This document shows, piece after piece, positions 11,323 to 22,142 of a DNA stretch of 64,000 nucleotides (position 1 is its first letter; the number at the start of each line of letters is the position of its first letter). The position numbers and the translations under genes are program-made. Origin of the DNA: Pseudomonas rhizophila (lineage in GTDB: Bacteria; Pseudomonadota; Gammaproteobacteria; Pseudomonadales; Pseudomonadaceae); assembly GCF_003033885.1 (NCBI RefSeq), contig NZ_CP024081.1:266232-330231 (forward strand), in the 5' to 3' direction. The notes under the pieces were generated by a model. The model worked only from the letters and a program-made list of their open reading frames with translations, did not search any database and was not told where the DNA came from.

Positions 11323-12591
11323 ATGTCTGATCTGAAAACTGCCGCTCTCGAATATCACGCTAATCCTCGTCCAGGGAAGCTGAGTGTCGAGCTCACCAAG
11401 GCCACCGCTACTGCCCGCGATCTGTCGCTGGCCTACAGCCCCGGCGTAGCCGAACCAGTACGCGAAATCGCTCGCGACCCTGAGCTGGCCTACAAATACA
11501 CCGGCAAGGGCAACCTGGTGGCAGTCATTTCCGACGGCACCGCGATTCTCGGCCTGGGTAACCTCGGCCCATTGGCCTCCAAGCCGGTCATGGAAGGCAA
11601 GGGCGTTTTGTTCAAGCGTTTCGCCGGTATTGACGTGTTCGACATCGAAGTCGACTCCGAAAGCCCGCAAGCTTTCATCGACACTGTCAAGCGTATCTCC
11701 ATCACCTTCGGTGGCATCAACCTGGAAGACATCAAGGCGCCTGAGTGCTTTGAGATCGAACGTGCCCTGATCGAGCAGTGCGACATTCCAGTGTTCCACG
11801 ATGACCAGCACGGCACCGCGATCGTGACCGCGGCCGGCATGATCAATGCCCTGGAAATCGCTGGCAAAACCCTGCCACAAGCCAAGATCGTCTGCCTGGG
11901 TGCCGGCGCTGCGGCCATCTCCTGCATGAAGTTGCTGGTGAGCATGGGCGCCAAGATCGAAAACATTTTCATGGTTGACCGTACCGGCGTGATCCATTCC
12001 GGCCGTGACGACCTGAACCAGTACAAGGCCGTGTTTGCCCACGCCACTGACAAGCGCTCCCTGGCCGACGCGCTGGACGGTGCCGACGTATTCGTTGGCC
12101 TGTCGGGTCCGAACCTGCTGAGCCCGGAAAACCTGCTGCGCATGGCGCCGAACCCGATCGTGTTCGCCTGCTCGAACCCGGATCCGGAAATCTCCCCGGA
12201 ACTGGCTCACGCTACCCGCAGCGACGTGATCATGGCCACCGGCCGTTCGGACTACCCGAACCAGGTCAACAACGTACTGGGCTTCCCGTTCATTTTCCGT
12301 GGTGCCCTGGACGTTCGCGCCAAGCGCATCAACGAAGAAATGAAAGTCGCGGCCGCCAACGCCCTGCGCGAACTGGCCAAGCTGCCAGTGCCTCAGGAAG
12401 TGTGCGATGCCTACGGCGGCATCAAGCTGGAATTTGGTCGTGAGTACATCATTCCCAAGCCAATGGATGCCCGCCTGATCACCCTGATCTCCGACGCCGT
12501 GGCCAAGGCCGCGATCGAGACCGGCGTAGCTACCCTGCCGTATCCGAAGAACTACCCGCTCAAGAGCGTGGATGACGTGTTCAACGGTTAA
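11323..12591 (+). CDS. maeB: Malic enzyme, NADP-type, short form
   Basis: Oxidative decarboxylation of malate to pyruvate, supplying NADPH. It is 422 residues long, so it holds only the malic enzyme domains and lacks the C-terminal phosphotransacetylase-like domain of the ~750-residue enterobacterial MaeB. The N-terminal domain has SLAYSPGVAEP and the catalytic-region GKGVLFKRFAGIDVFDIE; metal-binding residues lie in FHDDQHGTAIV. The NAD(P)-binding motif is GAGAAAISC. The cofactor preference cannot be read with certainty. It is monocistronic, with a strong terminator immediately after. Confidence 0.92.
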   Translation: MSDLKTAALEYHANPRPGKLSVELTKATATARDLSLAYSPGVAEPVREIARDPELAYKYTGKGNLVAVISDGTAILGLGNLGPLASKPVMEGKGVLFKRFAGIDVFDIEVDSESPQAFIDTVKRISITFGGINLEDIKAPECFEIERALIEQCDIPVFHDDQHGTAIVTAAGMINALEIAGKTLPQAKIVCLGAGAAAISCMKLLVSMGAKIENIFMVDRTGVIHSGRDDLNQYKAVFAHATDKRSLADALDGADVFVGLSGPNLLSPENLLRMAPNPIVFACSNPDPEISPELAHATRSDVIMATGRSDYPNQVNNVLGFPFIFRGALDVRAKRINEEMKVAAANALRELAKLPVPQEVCDAYGGIKLEFGREYIIPKPMDARLITLISDAVAKAAIETGVATLPYPKNYPLKSVDDVFNG

Positions 12592-12609
12592 GCCGTTGTA
12601 GCGTTCAAT

Positions 12610-12646
12610 AAAAAGCCCCGGCTCTTCTTTGAGTCGGGGCTTTTTT
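12610..12646 (+). terminator. Rho-independent terminator of maeB
   Basis: AAAAGCCCCG pairs with CGGGGCTTTT, followed by a T run, 19 bases after the maeB stop codon. Confidence 0.9.
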
Positions 12647-12680
12647 GTACCTGCCGATTTTGTGTGACCACCGCAAATCC

Positions 12681-12773
12681 TGTGGGAGCCGAGCTTGCTC
12701 GCGATTGCAGTCTGGTATTCAGCATGGATGCAAGCTGACCTGCCGCCATCGCGAGCAAGCTCAGCTCCTACAG
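12681..12773. repeat. REP pair, variant with one extra base in each arm
   Basis: Inverted copies between the maeB and mrcA terminators. Both arms carry one additional base relative to the other REPs here: GGGAGCCGAGC on the left, and GGAGCTGAGC when the right arm is read in reverse complement. The pairing is therefore largely kept. Confidence 0.85.
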
Positions 12774-12797
12774 GGGAGTGTGTAATTTGAGGGCCTG

Positions 12798-12834
12798 AAA
12801 AAAGCCCCGCGCTTCTTTCGAAGGCGGGGCTTTT
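12798..12834 (-). terminator. Rho-independent terminator of mrcA
   Basis: GCCCCGC and GCGGGGC form the stem. Read on the minus strand it ends in a run of six T, 14 bases downstream of the mrcA stop codon. Confidence 0.85.
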
Positions 12835-12847
12835 GCGAGAGGCCCGA

Positions 12848-15295
12848 TCAGAACAAATCGATCGGCGCCGCCTCATCCGCCGGTAGCGGGCTGCCTGGCG
12901 CTACGCCGTTGCCCAGCTCGTTGACTGACGGTGGGGTGTCTTCGCTCTTGAACAGCTCGAAGTACGCTCCCGGAGTGCCTGGGGTGGCTGCTCGGCCGCT
13001 GACCGGGTCAACCCGCAGGCTGAGGATGCCTTCGGGTTCCGGTTGGGTGTGTGGCGGTTTGTCCTTGAGGGCAGCGCCCATGTAACTCATCCAGATCGGC
13101 AGCGCCACGGTGCCGCCGTATTCGCGCCGACCGAGGCTTTCAGGCTGGTCGAACCCGGTCCAGACGGTGGTGACGTAATCGCCGTTGTAGCCCGAGAACC
13201 AGGCGTCCTTGGATTCGTTCGTGGTGCCGGTCTTGCCGGCCAGGTCGGTACGGCCCAGGGCCAGGGCGCGGCGGCCGGTGCCGAGCTTGATCACGTCCTG
13301 CAGCATACTGTTGAGAATGTAGGTGGTGCGGCCATCGATGATGCGCTCGGCGATGACCGGCGCTTGCGGTACGGCTGGCGCTGTCGTGGCTTCACCTGGT
13401 GTTGCCTCTACCGTGAACGTCTCGCTGGCCGGTGCGGCGACGCCGTCGCTGGCCTGTTCGCCTGAAGGCACCCGTGGTGGGTTGGCGAGGAACAACGTGT
13501 CGCCGTTGCGGCTTTCGATCTTGTCGATGAGGTACGGGGTGACTTTGTATCCGCCATTGGCGAACGTGCTCCAGCCCGTGGCGATTTCCATCGGGGTCAG
13601 GGTTGCGGTGCCCAGGGCCAGGGACAGGTTGCGCGGCAAGTCCTGCTTGTTGAAGCCGAACTTGCTGATGTAGTCGATGGTACGGTCCACACCCAGCGCC
13701 TGCAGCAAACGGATCGATACCAGGTTACGCGACTTGTACAGCGCTTCGCGCATGCGGATCGGACCCAGGAAGGTATTGGTGTCGTTCTTCGGGCGCCAGA
13801 CCTTGTCCAGGTATTCGTCGACAAACACGATCGGTGCGTCGTTCACCAGGCTGGCGGCGGTGTAGCCGTTATCCAGGGCGGCGCTGTACACGAACGGTTT
13901 GAAGCTTGAACCCGGCTGGCGCTTGGCCTGCATCGCGCGATTGTAATTGCTCTGCTCGAAGGCGAAGCCACCGACCAGCGACCGGATGGCGCCGTCCTGC
14001 GGGTCAAGCGACACCAGGGCGCCTTGGGCGGCCGGGATCTGGCTGAACTTGAGGGTGTTGTCCGGCTGGCGCTGTACCCGGATCAGATCACCCACCTGGG
14101 CGACGTCCGACGGTTGGCGGGGGTTGGCACCCATGCTGTTGGTGTTGAGGAATGGGCGGGCCCATTTCATGGTCTCCCAGCTCACGTGCTCTTCCAGCTC
14201 GCCATTGCGGGTCAGCACCATGATGCCGTCCTTGTCCACCTGGGTGACGATCGCCGGTTCCAGGCTGCTGATGGTGCGCTGCTTGGTCAATTCCTCGGCC
14301 CAGGCTTCTTTGGTCTTGCCTGGCAGGCGCGATTCAGGCCCGCGGTAGCCGTGGCGCTGATCGTAGGTGATCAGGCCCTCGTGCAGCGCGGTGTTGGCCA
14401 TCTCCTGCAGATTGCTCGGCACCGTGGTGACCACGCGGAAACCCTCGGTGTAGGCGTCGCTGCCATAACGCCCAACCATCTCGGCACGGGCCATTTCGGC
14501 GATGTACGGCGCGTTCACCTCGGGGGTCGGCACGTGGTAGCTGGCGTTCAGAGGCTCATTGATCGCTGCGGTGTATTCGGCCTCGCTGATCTTGCCCAGC
14601 TTGTACATGCGCCCCAGGATCCAGTCGCGACGTTCCTTGCTGCGCGCCGGGTTGGCCAGTGGATTGAAGCGCGACGGTGCCTTGGGCAGGCCGGCGATCA
14701 TCGCCATTTGCGCCAGGCTCACATCACGAATCGACTTGCCGTAATACACCTGCGCCGCCGCCTCGATACCGTAGGCGCGGTTGCCCAGGTAGATCTTGTT
14801 GACGTACAGCTCCAGGATCTCGTCCTTGGTCAGCTGTCGCTCGATTTGCAGGGCCAGGAGGATCTCGGTGGTCTTGCGCGAGAAGCTGCGCTCACTGGTC
14901 AGGAAGAAGTTTTTCGCCACCTGCATGGTGATGGTACTGCCACCGGACTGGATATGGCCGCTTTTGATCAGCTGGCTAGCCGCCCGCATCAGGCTGCCCG
15001 GATCGACGCCGTAGTGATTGGCGAAGTTGTCGTCTTCAGCACTTAGTAACGCATTGATGAAATTGGGGGGAATGTCGGCGAAACGGATCGGCGTGCGGCG
15101 CATTTCGCCAAACTCTGCGATCAACTTGTCGTCGCTGCTGTACACCCGCAATGGAATCTGCAACTGAATACTTCTCAGCGCCTCCACGGACGGCAATCCC
15201 GGACTAAGGTAAAGAAACGCACCGCTCAGACCCAGGAGCAGTCCGCAGAAAACGGCGAGGATGGACCATCCGAAAAATTTCAGCAGACGAATCAA
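12848..15295 (-). CDS. mrcA: Penicillin-binding protein 1A, bifunctional peptidoglycan synthase
   Basis: Class A PBP with an N-terminal membrane helix (residues about 5-28). The glycosyltransferase domain has the catalytic EDDNFANHYG box, GGSTITMQVAKN and ELYVNKIYLGNRAYG. A linker/OB-like region follows, then a transpeptidase with SxxK at Ser463 (GSSFKPF), SRN, and KTGTTNES. I use a TTG start at 15295 (MIRLLKFFGW, 815 residues). The upstream ATG at 15385 overlaps a TATAAT box, so transcription would start downstream of it. The gene is divergent from pilM, an arrangement conserved in Pseudomonas, where it is also called ponA. Confidence 0.93.
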   Translation of the reverse strand: MIRLLKFFGWSILAVFCGLLLGLSGAFLYLSPGLPSVEALRSIQLQIPLRVYSSDDKLIAEFGEMRRTPIRFADIPPNFINALLSAEDDNFANHYGVDPGSLMRAASQLIKSGHIQSGGSTITMQVAKNFFLTSERSFSRKTTEILLALQIERQLTKDEILELYVNKIYLGNRAYGIEAAAQVYYGKSIRDVSLAQMAMIAGLPKAPSRFNPLANPARSKERRDWILGRMYKLGKISEAEYTAAINEPLNASYHVPTPEVNAPYIAEMARAEMVGRYGSDAYTEGFRVVTTVPSNLQEMANTALHEGLITYDQRHGYRGPESRLPGKTKEAWAEELTKQRTISSLEPAIVTQVDKDGIMVLTRNGELEEHVSWETMKWARPFLNTNSMGANPRQPSDVAQVGDLIRVQRQPDNTLKFSQIPAAQGALVSLDPQDGAIRSLVGGFAFEQSNYNRAMQAKRQPGSSFKPFVYSAALDNGYTAASLVNDAPIVFVDEYLDKVWRPKNDTNTFLGPIRMREALYKSRNLVSIRLLQALGVDRTIDYISKFGFNKQDLPRNLSLALGTATLTPMEIATGWSTFANGGYKVTPYLIDKIESRNGDTLFLANPPRVPSGEQASDGVAAPASETFTVEATPGEATTAPAVPQAPVIAERIIDGRTTYILNSMLQDVIKLGTGRRALALGRTDLAGKTGTTNESKDAWFSGYNGDYVTTVWTGFDQPESLGRREYGGTVALPIWMSYMGAALKDKPPHTQPEPEGILSLRVDPVSGRAATPGTPGAYFELFKSEDTPPSVNELGNGVAPGSPLPADEAAPIDLF

Positions 15296-15383
15296 GGCTT
15301 TTGGATATCCAGGCAAAGAATGAAAAGGCGCCAGGTGCAGGGAAGGACCCGTGCTTGCAACAAAGCGAAAAAAAACGCTGGGC

Positions 15384-15389
15384 ATTATA
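15384..15389 (-). promoter_or_regulatory. -10 box of the mrcA promoter
   Basis: A perfect TATAAT on the minus strand, 89-94 bases upstream of the TTG start. No good -35 box accompanies it. It places the transcript start near 15377 and helps choose the mrcA start codon. Confidence 0.5.
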
Positions 15390-15472
15390 AGCATTTTTTT
15401 TCGTCGGTAACGCCACCCGGACGTCCGTCGGGCCGGAGTGATTGAACGCAACGCATATTAGAGAGTCCGTAA

Positions 15473-16563
<1,091 letters not shown>

Positions 16564-16564
<1 letters not shown>

Positions 16565-17130
16565 TGGCGCGGATCAACCTTCTTCCCTGGCGAGAGGAGC
16601 TGCGTGAGGAGCGTCGCAAACGCTTTTTGCTGGCATTGGTGGGCGCATTGGTCGGTGCGGTGGGCCTGACGCTGATTGCGGTCCGCTACCTGGACAGTGC
16701 CATTGACCACCAGATGGCTCGCAACAGTCATATCAGCGAGCAGATAGCTGTGCTGGACGAGCGCATCAAGCAGATCAGCGAACTCAAGGCCCGCCGCCAG
16801 CAACTGCTGGAGCGCATGCGCATCATCCAGGACTTGCAGGGTAACCGGCCGGTGAGCGGGCGCATCTTCGATCAACTGGCGCGCACCCTGCCTGACGGAG
16901 TGTATTTCACCGAAGTGAAGATGGAAGACAAGACCCTCTCCATCAAGGGCGCGGCGGAATCGAACAACCGGGTCTCGGACCTGATGCGTAACCTGGACTC
17001 ATCGGACCTGTTCGATGCGCCCAGCCTGACGGAAGTCAAGGCCACCACGGCCGGTCAGCTCGATCAGGCCAACGTCTTCCAGCTGACGGTTCGCCAGACC
17101 CGTCCGGCCATTGTCGAGGACGCCCAATGA
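16564..17130 (+). CDS. pilN: PilN, type IV pilus inner-membrane alignment protein
   Basis: Bitopic inner-membrane protein, 188 residues. The N-terminal MARINLLPWREE is the conserved INLLPWR peptide that docks into PilM. A membrane helix spans about residues 22-43. A coiled-coil (45-80) and a periplasmic ferredoxin-like domain follow, through which it pairs with PilO. The start overlaps the pilM stop (TGATG). Confidence 0.95.
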
Positions 17131-17750
17131 AGCCGGGAGAGTGGTTCGAAGCGCTGCGCAAGATCGACATCAGTGAGCTGGATACCAACAACATTGGCTC
17201 CTGGCCGATGCCGGTCAAATGGTTGAGCGGCATCCTGCTGGTCATCCTGGTGCTGGGGTTGGGCTACAACTTTGCCTTGAGTGACTTGGAGAACCAGCTG
17301 CAGCAAGTGCGCGGAGAAGAAAACGCCCTCAAGGCACAGTTTGCGGGCAAAGCTCACATGGCCGCGAACCTGGAGCGCTACACCGAACAGATGAAGCAGA
17401 TGGAAGCCTCCTTCGGCGTGCTGTTGCGGCAATTGCCCAGTGACACCGAAGTGCCAGGCCTGCTGGAGGACATCACCCGTACCGGTCTGGGCAGTGGTCT
17501 GGAGTTCGAGGAGATCAAGCTGTTACCGGAGGTCACCCAGCCGTTTTACATCGAACTGCCGATCCAGATTACGGTGACCGGCGACTATCATGACCTGGCA
17601 ACCTTCGTCAGCGGCGTTGCCGGACTGCCACGGATCGTCACGCTGCACGATTTCGACATCGCCCCGATGGAGCCCGACGCAGGAGCGAAACTGCGCATGA
17701 GCATCCAGGCCAAGACCTACCGGTACAACGAGCAGGAGGTGCAGCCATGA
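17127..17750 (+). CDS. pilO: PilO, type IV pilus inner-membrane alignment protein
   Basis: A 207-residue bitopic protein: short cytoplasmic N-terminus, membrane helix about 31-50 (WLSGILLVILVLGLGYNFAL), a coiled-coil, then a ferredoxin-like periplasmic domain. It forms heterodimers with PilN and contacts PilP. The start overlaps the pilN stop by four bases (ATGA). Confidence 0.95.
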   Translation: MKPGEWFEALRKIDISELDTNNIGSWPMPVKWLSGILLVILVLGLGYNFALSDLENQLQQVRGEENALKAQFAGKAHMAANLERYTEQMKQMEASFGVLLRQLPSDTEVPGLLEDITRTGLGSGLEFEEIKLLPEVTQPFYIELPIQITVTGDYHDLATFVSGVAGLPRIVTLHDFDIAPMEPDAGAKLRMSIQAKTYRYNEQEVQP

Positions 17751-18292
17751 AGCCGGCTTGGCGCATTATCCTGCTGGCGGGGCTGGTCGTGCTGGCGGGC
17801 TGCAACAACGATAACGGCTTCAGCGACCTGGACGCCTACATGAACGAAGTGCGGCTGCGCCCGCCCGGCAAGATCGAGCCAACGCCGACGTTCAGGCCTT
17901 ACGAAACCTTCACTTACAGCGCCGCCGACCTGCGCAGCCCGTTTTCACGGCAGGTCAGGGTGGATCAGGCCGGCCGCCAGAAGGGTGCACGCAACGTCCG
18001 GCCCGACCCGACTCGGGTCAAGCAATACCTGGAAGGCTTCAACATCGAGCAGTTTGAAATGGTCGGGACGATTTCCAACGTCAGCGGCTCCTTCGCGCTG
18101 CTGCGCGGCGCGGGCGGGGTGCACCGGCTCAAGGTCGGTGACTATCTGGGACGCAACGACGGGCGGATCGTCGGCATTAGCGCCACCCAGGTCGAGGTGG
18201 TCGAAATCGTTCCTGATGGCGAGGGCGCCTGGCTGGAACGGCCACGGACCATTCCTCTGAAAGAGCACTCAATAGTGGAACTCGAACAATGA
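17747..18292 (+). CDS. pilP: PilP, type IV pilus inner-membrane lipoprotein
   Basis: A 181-residue lipoprotein with a type II signal peptide ending in the lipobox LAGC. A disordered linker binds PilN/PilO, and a C-terminal beta-sandwich domain (about 85-175, with GTISNVSGSFALLRG) contacts the periplasmic part of PilQ. It overlaps pilO by four bases and pilQ by four. Confidence 0.95.
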   Translation: MKPAWRIILLAGLVVLAGCNNDNGFSDLDAYMNEVRLRPPGKIEPTPTFRPYETFTYSAADLRSPFSRQVRVDQAGRQKGARNVRPDPTRVKQYLEGFNIEQFEMVGTISNVSGSFALLRGAGGVHRLKVGDYLGRNDGRIVGISATQVEVVEIVPDGEGAWLERPRTIPLKEHSIVELEQ

Positions 18293-20361
18293 ACAGGTTT
18301 TTTCCAGCCCTCGGTATTTCGCTATGGATAGCGCTGTTGTCGCCGATGGTTCATGCGGTCAATCTGAAAACGCTGGATGTCGCGGCGCTGCCGGGGGACC
18401 GCATCGAGTTGAAACTCACCTTCGACGGGCCGCCCCCTGCGCCTCGGGGCTACACGACCGAGCAGCCGGCCCGGATCGCTCTGGATCTGCCGGGGGTGAC
18501 CAGCCAGTTGGCCCACAAGAGACATGATCTTGGTGCTGGCAATGCGCGAAGCGCCACGGTGGTCGAGGCGGCTGATCGTACCCGTTTGATCATTGGCCTT
18601 ACCCAGCTTGCGCCCTATACCGCGCGGGTCGAGGGCAACAGCCTGCTTGTGGTGGTCGGCAAGGGAACGGTTGCCAGCGCTACTGCCCAGGCGCCACGCC
18701 CGGCGGCTCCCAGCGCTGTGCCCGCCAGAGCCAGTGCGCCGGTGGGCAAGGCGATCCGAGGGGTAGATTTCCAGCGCGGTACCCAGGGCGAAGGCAATGT
18801 GGTGATCGATCTGTCGGATCCCTCGATCGCCCCGGACATCCAGGAGCGTGAAGGCAAGATCATCCTCAACTTCGCCAAGACCCGGTTGCCCGAACCGCTG
18901 CGCGTGCGCCTGGACGTCAAGGACTTCGCCACCCCGGTGCAGTTCGTCAATGCCAGTGCCGGCGCCGACCGGGCCACCATCAGCATCGAACCCAGCGGTA
19001 CTTTCGATTACTCCACCTACCAGACGGACAACAAACTGACCGTCAGTGTCCGACCCATGACAGTCGAGGATCTGCAAAAACGCGATGCCAGTCGCGAGGC
19101 CTACAACGGTGAAAAGCTGTCCCTCAACTTTCAGGACATCGAGGTGCGCTCGGTCCTGCAACTGATTGCCGATTTCACCAACCTCAACCTGGTGGCCAGT
19201 GACACGGTGCAGGGCGGCATTACCCTGCGCCTGCAAAATGTGCCTTGGGACCAGGCGCTGGACCTGGTGCTCAAGACCAAAGGGCTGGACAAGCGCAAGG
19301 TCGGCAATGTGCTGCTGGTCGCCCCCGCCGACGAAATCGCGGCCCGTGAGCGCCAGGAACTCGAATCCCAGAAGCAGATTGCCGACCTGGCGCCGCTACG
19401 GCGTGAGCTGTTGCAGGTCAACTATGCGAAGGCTGCGGACATCGCCAAGCTGTTCCAGTCGGTGACCAGTGCCGAAGCCAAGGCCGATGAGCGCGGTACG
19501 ATCACGGTCGATGAGCGAACCAACAACATCATTGCCTACCAGACCCAGGACCGGCTCGACGAACTGCGCCGGATCGTGGCGCAGCTGGATATCCCGGTGC
19601 GCCAGGTGATGATCGAGGCGCGGATTGTCGAGGCCAACGTTGACTACGACAAGAGCCTGGGCGTGCGCTGGGGTGGATCGATCCAGAACAAAGGCAACTG
19701 GAACACTTCAGGGGTCACCACCGGCGACTCCACCACCATCGGCACGCCGGGCAGCACCAGCACCAACCAGCCGTTTGTCGATCTGGGCGCGTCGGGCAAT
19801 ACCTCCGGCATCGGCATCGCCTTCATCACCGACAATGTACTGCTGGACCTGGAATTGACGGCCATGGAGAAAACCGGCAACGGGGAAATCGTCTCTCAGC
19901 CCAAGGTGGTGACGTCCGACAAAGAGACGGCAAAAATCCTCAAGGGCACGGAGATTCCCTATCAGGAAGCCAGTTCCAGTGGTGCCACCTCGGTGTCGTT
20001 CAAGGAGGCCTCGCTGTCTCTGGAGGTGACCCCGCAGATCACCCCGGACAACCGCATCATCATGGAGGTCAAGGTCACCAAGGATGAGCCGGATTACCTG
20101 AACAAGGTGAATGATGTGCCGCCAATCAAGAAAAACGAAGTCAACGCCAAGGTGCTGGTCAATGACGGCGAGACCATTGTGATTGGCGGGGTTTTCTCAA
20201 ATACTCAGAGCAAGGTCGTAGATAAGGTGCCATTTCTTGGCGATGTGCCGTATCTTGGCCGCCTTTTCCGGCGTGATGTGGTTTCGGAGCAAAAATCCGA
20301 GCTGCTGGTGTTCCTCACTCCGCGTATCATGAATAACCAGGCGATTGCTGTGAGTCGTTGA
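18289..20361 (+). CDS. pilQ: PilQ, type IV pilus outer-membrane secretin
   Basis: Forms the gated outer-membrane channel for the pilus. It has 690 residues: signal peptide 1-24 ending VHA, then two peptidoglycan-binding AMIN domains in about the first 270 residues. A secretin/TonB short N-terminal domain follows ([20 protein letters not shown]), then an N1 domain and the C-terminal secretin barrel with [16 protein letters not shown], the GTEIPYQ region and the closing [15 protein letters not shown]. It is the last pil gene, four bases before aroK. Confidence 0.96.
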   Translation: MNRFFPALGISLWIALLSPMVHAVNLKTLDVAALPGDRIELKLTFDGPPPAPRGYTTEQPARIALDLPGVTSQLAHKRHDLGAGNARSATVVEAADRTRLIIGLTQLAPYTARVEGNSLLVVVGKGTVASATAQAPRPAAPSAVPARASAPVGKAIRGVDFQRGTQGEGNVVIDLSDPSIAPDIQEREGKIILNFAKTRLPEPLRVRLDVKDFATPVQFVNASAGADRATISIEPSGTFDYSTYQTDNKLTVSVRPMTVEDLQKRDASREAYNGEKLSLNFQDIEVRSVLQLIADFTNLNLVASDTVQGGITLRLQNVPWDQALDLVLKTKGLDKRKVGNVLLVAPADEIAARERQELESQKQIADLAPLRRELLQVNYAKAADIAKLFQSVTSAEAKADERGTITVDERTNNIIAYQTQDRLDELRRIVAQLDIPVRQVMIEARIVEANVDYDKSLGVRWGGSIQNKGNWNTSGVTTGDSTTIGTPGSTSTNQPFVDLGASGNTSGIGIAFITDNVLLDLELTAMEKTGNGEIVSQPKVVTSDKETAKILKGTEIPYQEASSSGATSVSFKEASLSLEVTPQITPDNRIIMEVKVTKDEPDYLNKVNDVPPIKKNEVNAKVLVNDGETIVIGGVFSNTQSKVVDKVPFLGDVPYLGRLFRRDVVSEQKSELLVFLTPRIMNNQAIAVSR

Positions 20362-20365
20362 TTCT

Positions 20366-20884
20366 GTGCGAAATTTGATTCTTGTTGGGCCGATGGGCGC
20401 TGGAAAAAGCACCATCGGCCGTTTGCTGGCCAAAGAGCTGCGCCTGCCATTCAAAGATTCCGACAAGGAAATTGAATTGCGCACGGGTGCCAATATCCCA
20501 TGGATCTTCGATAAGGAAGGCGAGCCCGGCTTTCGTGACCGTGAGCAGGCGATGATCGCCGAACTGTGCGCGTTCGACGGTGTGGTGCTGGCCACCGGTG
20601 GCGGCGCGGTGATGCGCGAGGCCAATCGTCGGGCATTGCATGCCGGCGGACGAGTGGTCTATCTGCACGCCTCCGTCGAGCAGCAGGTGGGTCGCACCGC
20701 TCGGGATCGTAACCGTCCGCTGTTGCGTACCGCCGACCCGGCCAAGACCTTGCGCGACCTGCTGGAGCTGCGTGATCCGCTGTACCGGGAGATCGCTGAT
20801 CTGGTGGTGGAAACCGACGAGCGGCCGCCGCGAATGGTGGTGCTGGACATTCTTGATCGCCTGCAGCAACTGCCACCCCGTTAA
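20366..20884 (+). CDS. aroK: Shikimate kinase
   Basis: Phosphorylates shikimate at O3 in the chorismate pathway. It has 172 residues from a GTG start at 20366, four bases after pilQ, so it is probably in the pil transcript. Walker A is GPMGAGKST at residues 8-16. The substrate-binding [17 protein letters not shown] and the GGGAV loop (ATGGGAV) are present. The lid [11 protein letters not shown] carries the arginines that contact substrate and ATP. Confidence 0.95.
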   Translation: MRNLILVGPMGAGKSTIGRLLAKELRLPFKDSDKEIELRTGANIPWIFDKEGEPGFRDREQAMIAELCAFDGVVLATGGGAVMREANRRALHAGGRVVYLHASVEQQVGRTARDRNRPLLRTADPAKTLRDLLELRDPLYREIADLVVETDERPPRMVVLDILDRLQQLPPR

Positions 20885-21031
20885 TGCGTCGCGGGAAATG
20901 CGCTATCCTCGGCGTCCCGTCATGGCTCGCCGGGACGTGGCCGATGGCCATCGATTGACATCACAACAGGCACCGTGGACTTTCGTTAATTGCAGGCAGG
21001 ACGCCTGATTCCATCTTCACTGTGGGGACAC

Positions 21032-22132
21032 ATGCAGACACTTAAGGTCGACCTGGGCGAGCGCAGCTACCCGATTCACATTGGCGAAGGTTTGCTGGAC
21101 CGGCCCGACTTGCTGGCGCCGCATATCGCCGGACGGCAAGTGGCGATTATCTCCAACGAAACCGTCGCACCTTTGTATCTGGAGCGTCTGACCCGCAGCC
21201 TGTCGGCTTTCTCGGTCATTTCCGTGGTGCTGCCTGACGGCGAAGCCTTCAAGAATTGGGAAACCCTGCAGCTTATTTTCGATGGCCTGCTGACCGCGCG
21301 GCATGACCGCCGCACCACGGTGGTGGCCTTGGGCGGCGGCGTGATCGGCGACATGGCCGGTTTCGCCGCCGCTTGCTATCAGCGCGGTGTTGATTTCATC
21401 CAGATCCCCACGACCCTGTTGTCCCAGGTGGACTCGTCGGTGGGCGGCAAGACCGGGATCAACCATCCGCTGGGCAAAAACATGGTGGGTGCTTTCTACC
21501 AGCCCAACGTGGTGCTGATCGACACCGCGACCCTCAATACATTGCCCGCCCGCGAGCTGTCTGCGGGGCTGGCTGAAGTCATCAAGTACGGGCTGATCTG
21601 CGACGAACCGTTCCTGGGCTGGCTGGAAGAAAACGTCGACCGCCTGCGTGCGCTGGATCAGGCTGCGCTGACCTACGCTATCGAACGTTCCTGTGCGGCC
21701 AAGGCTGCGGTGGTCGGTGCCGATGAGCGCGAGTCGGGCGTGCGCGCCACGCTCAACCTGGGGCATACCTTTGGCCACGCCATCGAAACCCACATGGGCT
21801 ATGGTGTCTGGCTCCATGGCGAAGCGGTTGCGGCCGGTACGGTCATGGCCCTGGAGATGTCCGCGCGTTTGGGCTGGATCAGTGAACAGGAGCGCGATCG
21901 CGGTATTGCTCTGTTCCAGCGCGCCGGGTTGCCGGTGATCCCGCCCGAAGAAATGACCGAAGCCGATTTTCTCGAACACATGGCAATCGACAAAAAAGTG
22001 ATCGACGGTCGCCTGCGTCTGGTGCTGCTGCGCCACATGGGCGAAGCTGTGGTGACCGACGATTATCCGAAAGAGGTTCTACAGGCCACGCTGGGAGCGG
22101 ATTATCGCGCCCTGGCTCAGCTTAAAGGTTAA
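21032..22132 (+). CDS. aroB: 3-dehydroquinate synthase
   Basis: Converts DAHP to 3-dehydroquinate, using NAD and a divalent metal. It has 366 residues starting [15 protein letters not shown], with GGGG six bases upstream. The NAD-binding [14 protein letters not shown] and the [21 protein letters not shown] substrate loop are present. Metal-ligand histidines lie in [12 protein letters not shown]. The 147 bases between aroK and aroB hold one short hairpin and no gene. Confidence 0.96.
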   Translation: MQTLKVDLGERSYPIHIGEGLLDRPDLLAPHIAGRQVAIISNETVAPLYLERLTRSLSAFSVISVVLPDGEAFKNWETLQLIFDGLLTARHDRRTTVVALGGGVIGDMAGFAAACYQRGVDFIQIPTTLLSQVDSSVGGKTGINHPLGKNMVGAFYQPNVVLIDTATLNTLPARELSAGLAEVIKYGLICDEPFLGWLEENVDRLRALDQAALTYAIERSCAAKAAVVGADERESGVRATLNLGHTFGHAIETHMGYGVWLHGEAVAAGTVMALEMSARLGWISEQERDRGIALFQRAGLPVIPPEEMTEADFLEHMAIDKKVIDGRLRLVLLRHMGEAVVTDDYPKEVLQATLGADYRALAQLKG

Positions 22133-22142
22133 TAAGATTCCG

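Noticed and set aside
11245..12876. 543-codon minus-strand open frame opposite maeB
   Set aside because: Shadow of maeB; it would also read through a terminator and a REP element.
15296..15451. N-terminal extension of mrcA to an upstream start (15451 or ATG 15385)
   Set aside because: A perfect TATAAT at 15384-15389 would place the transcript start downstream, and family proteins begin at RLLKFFGW.
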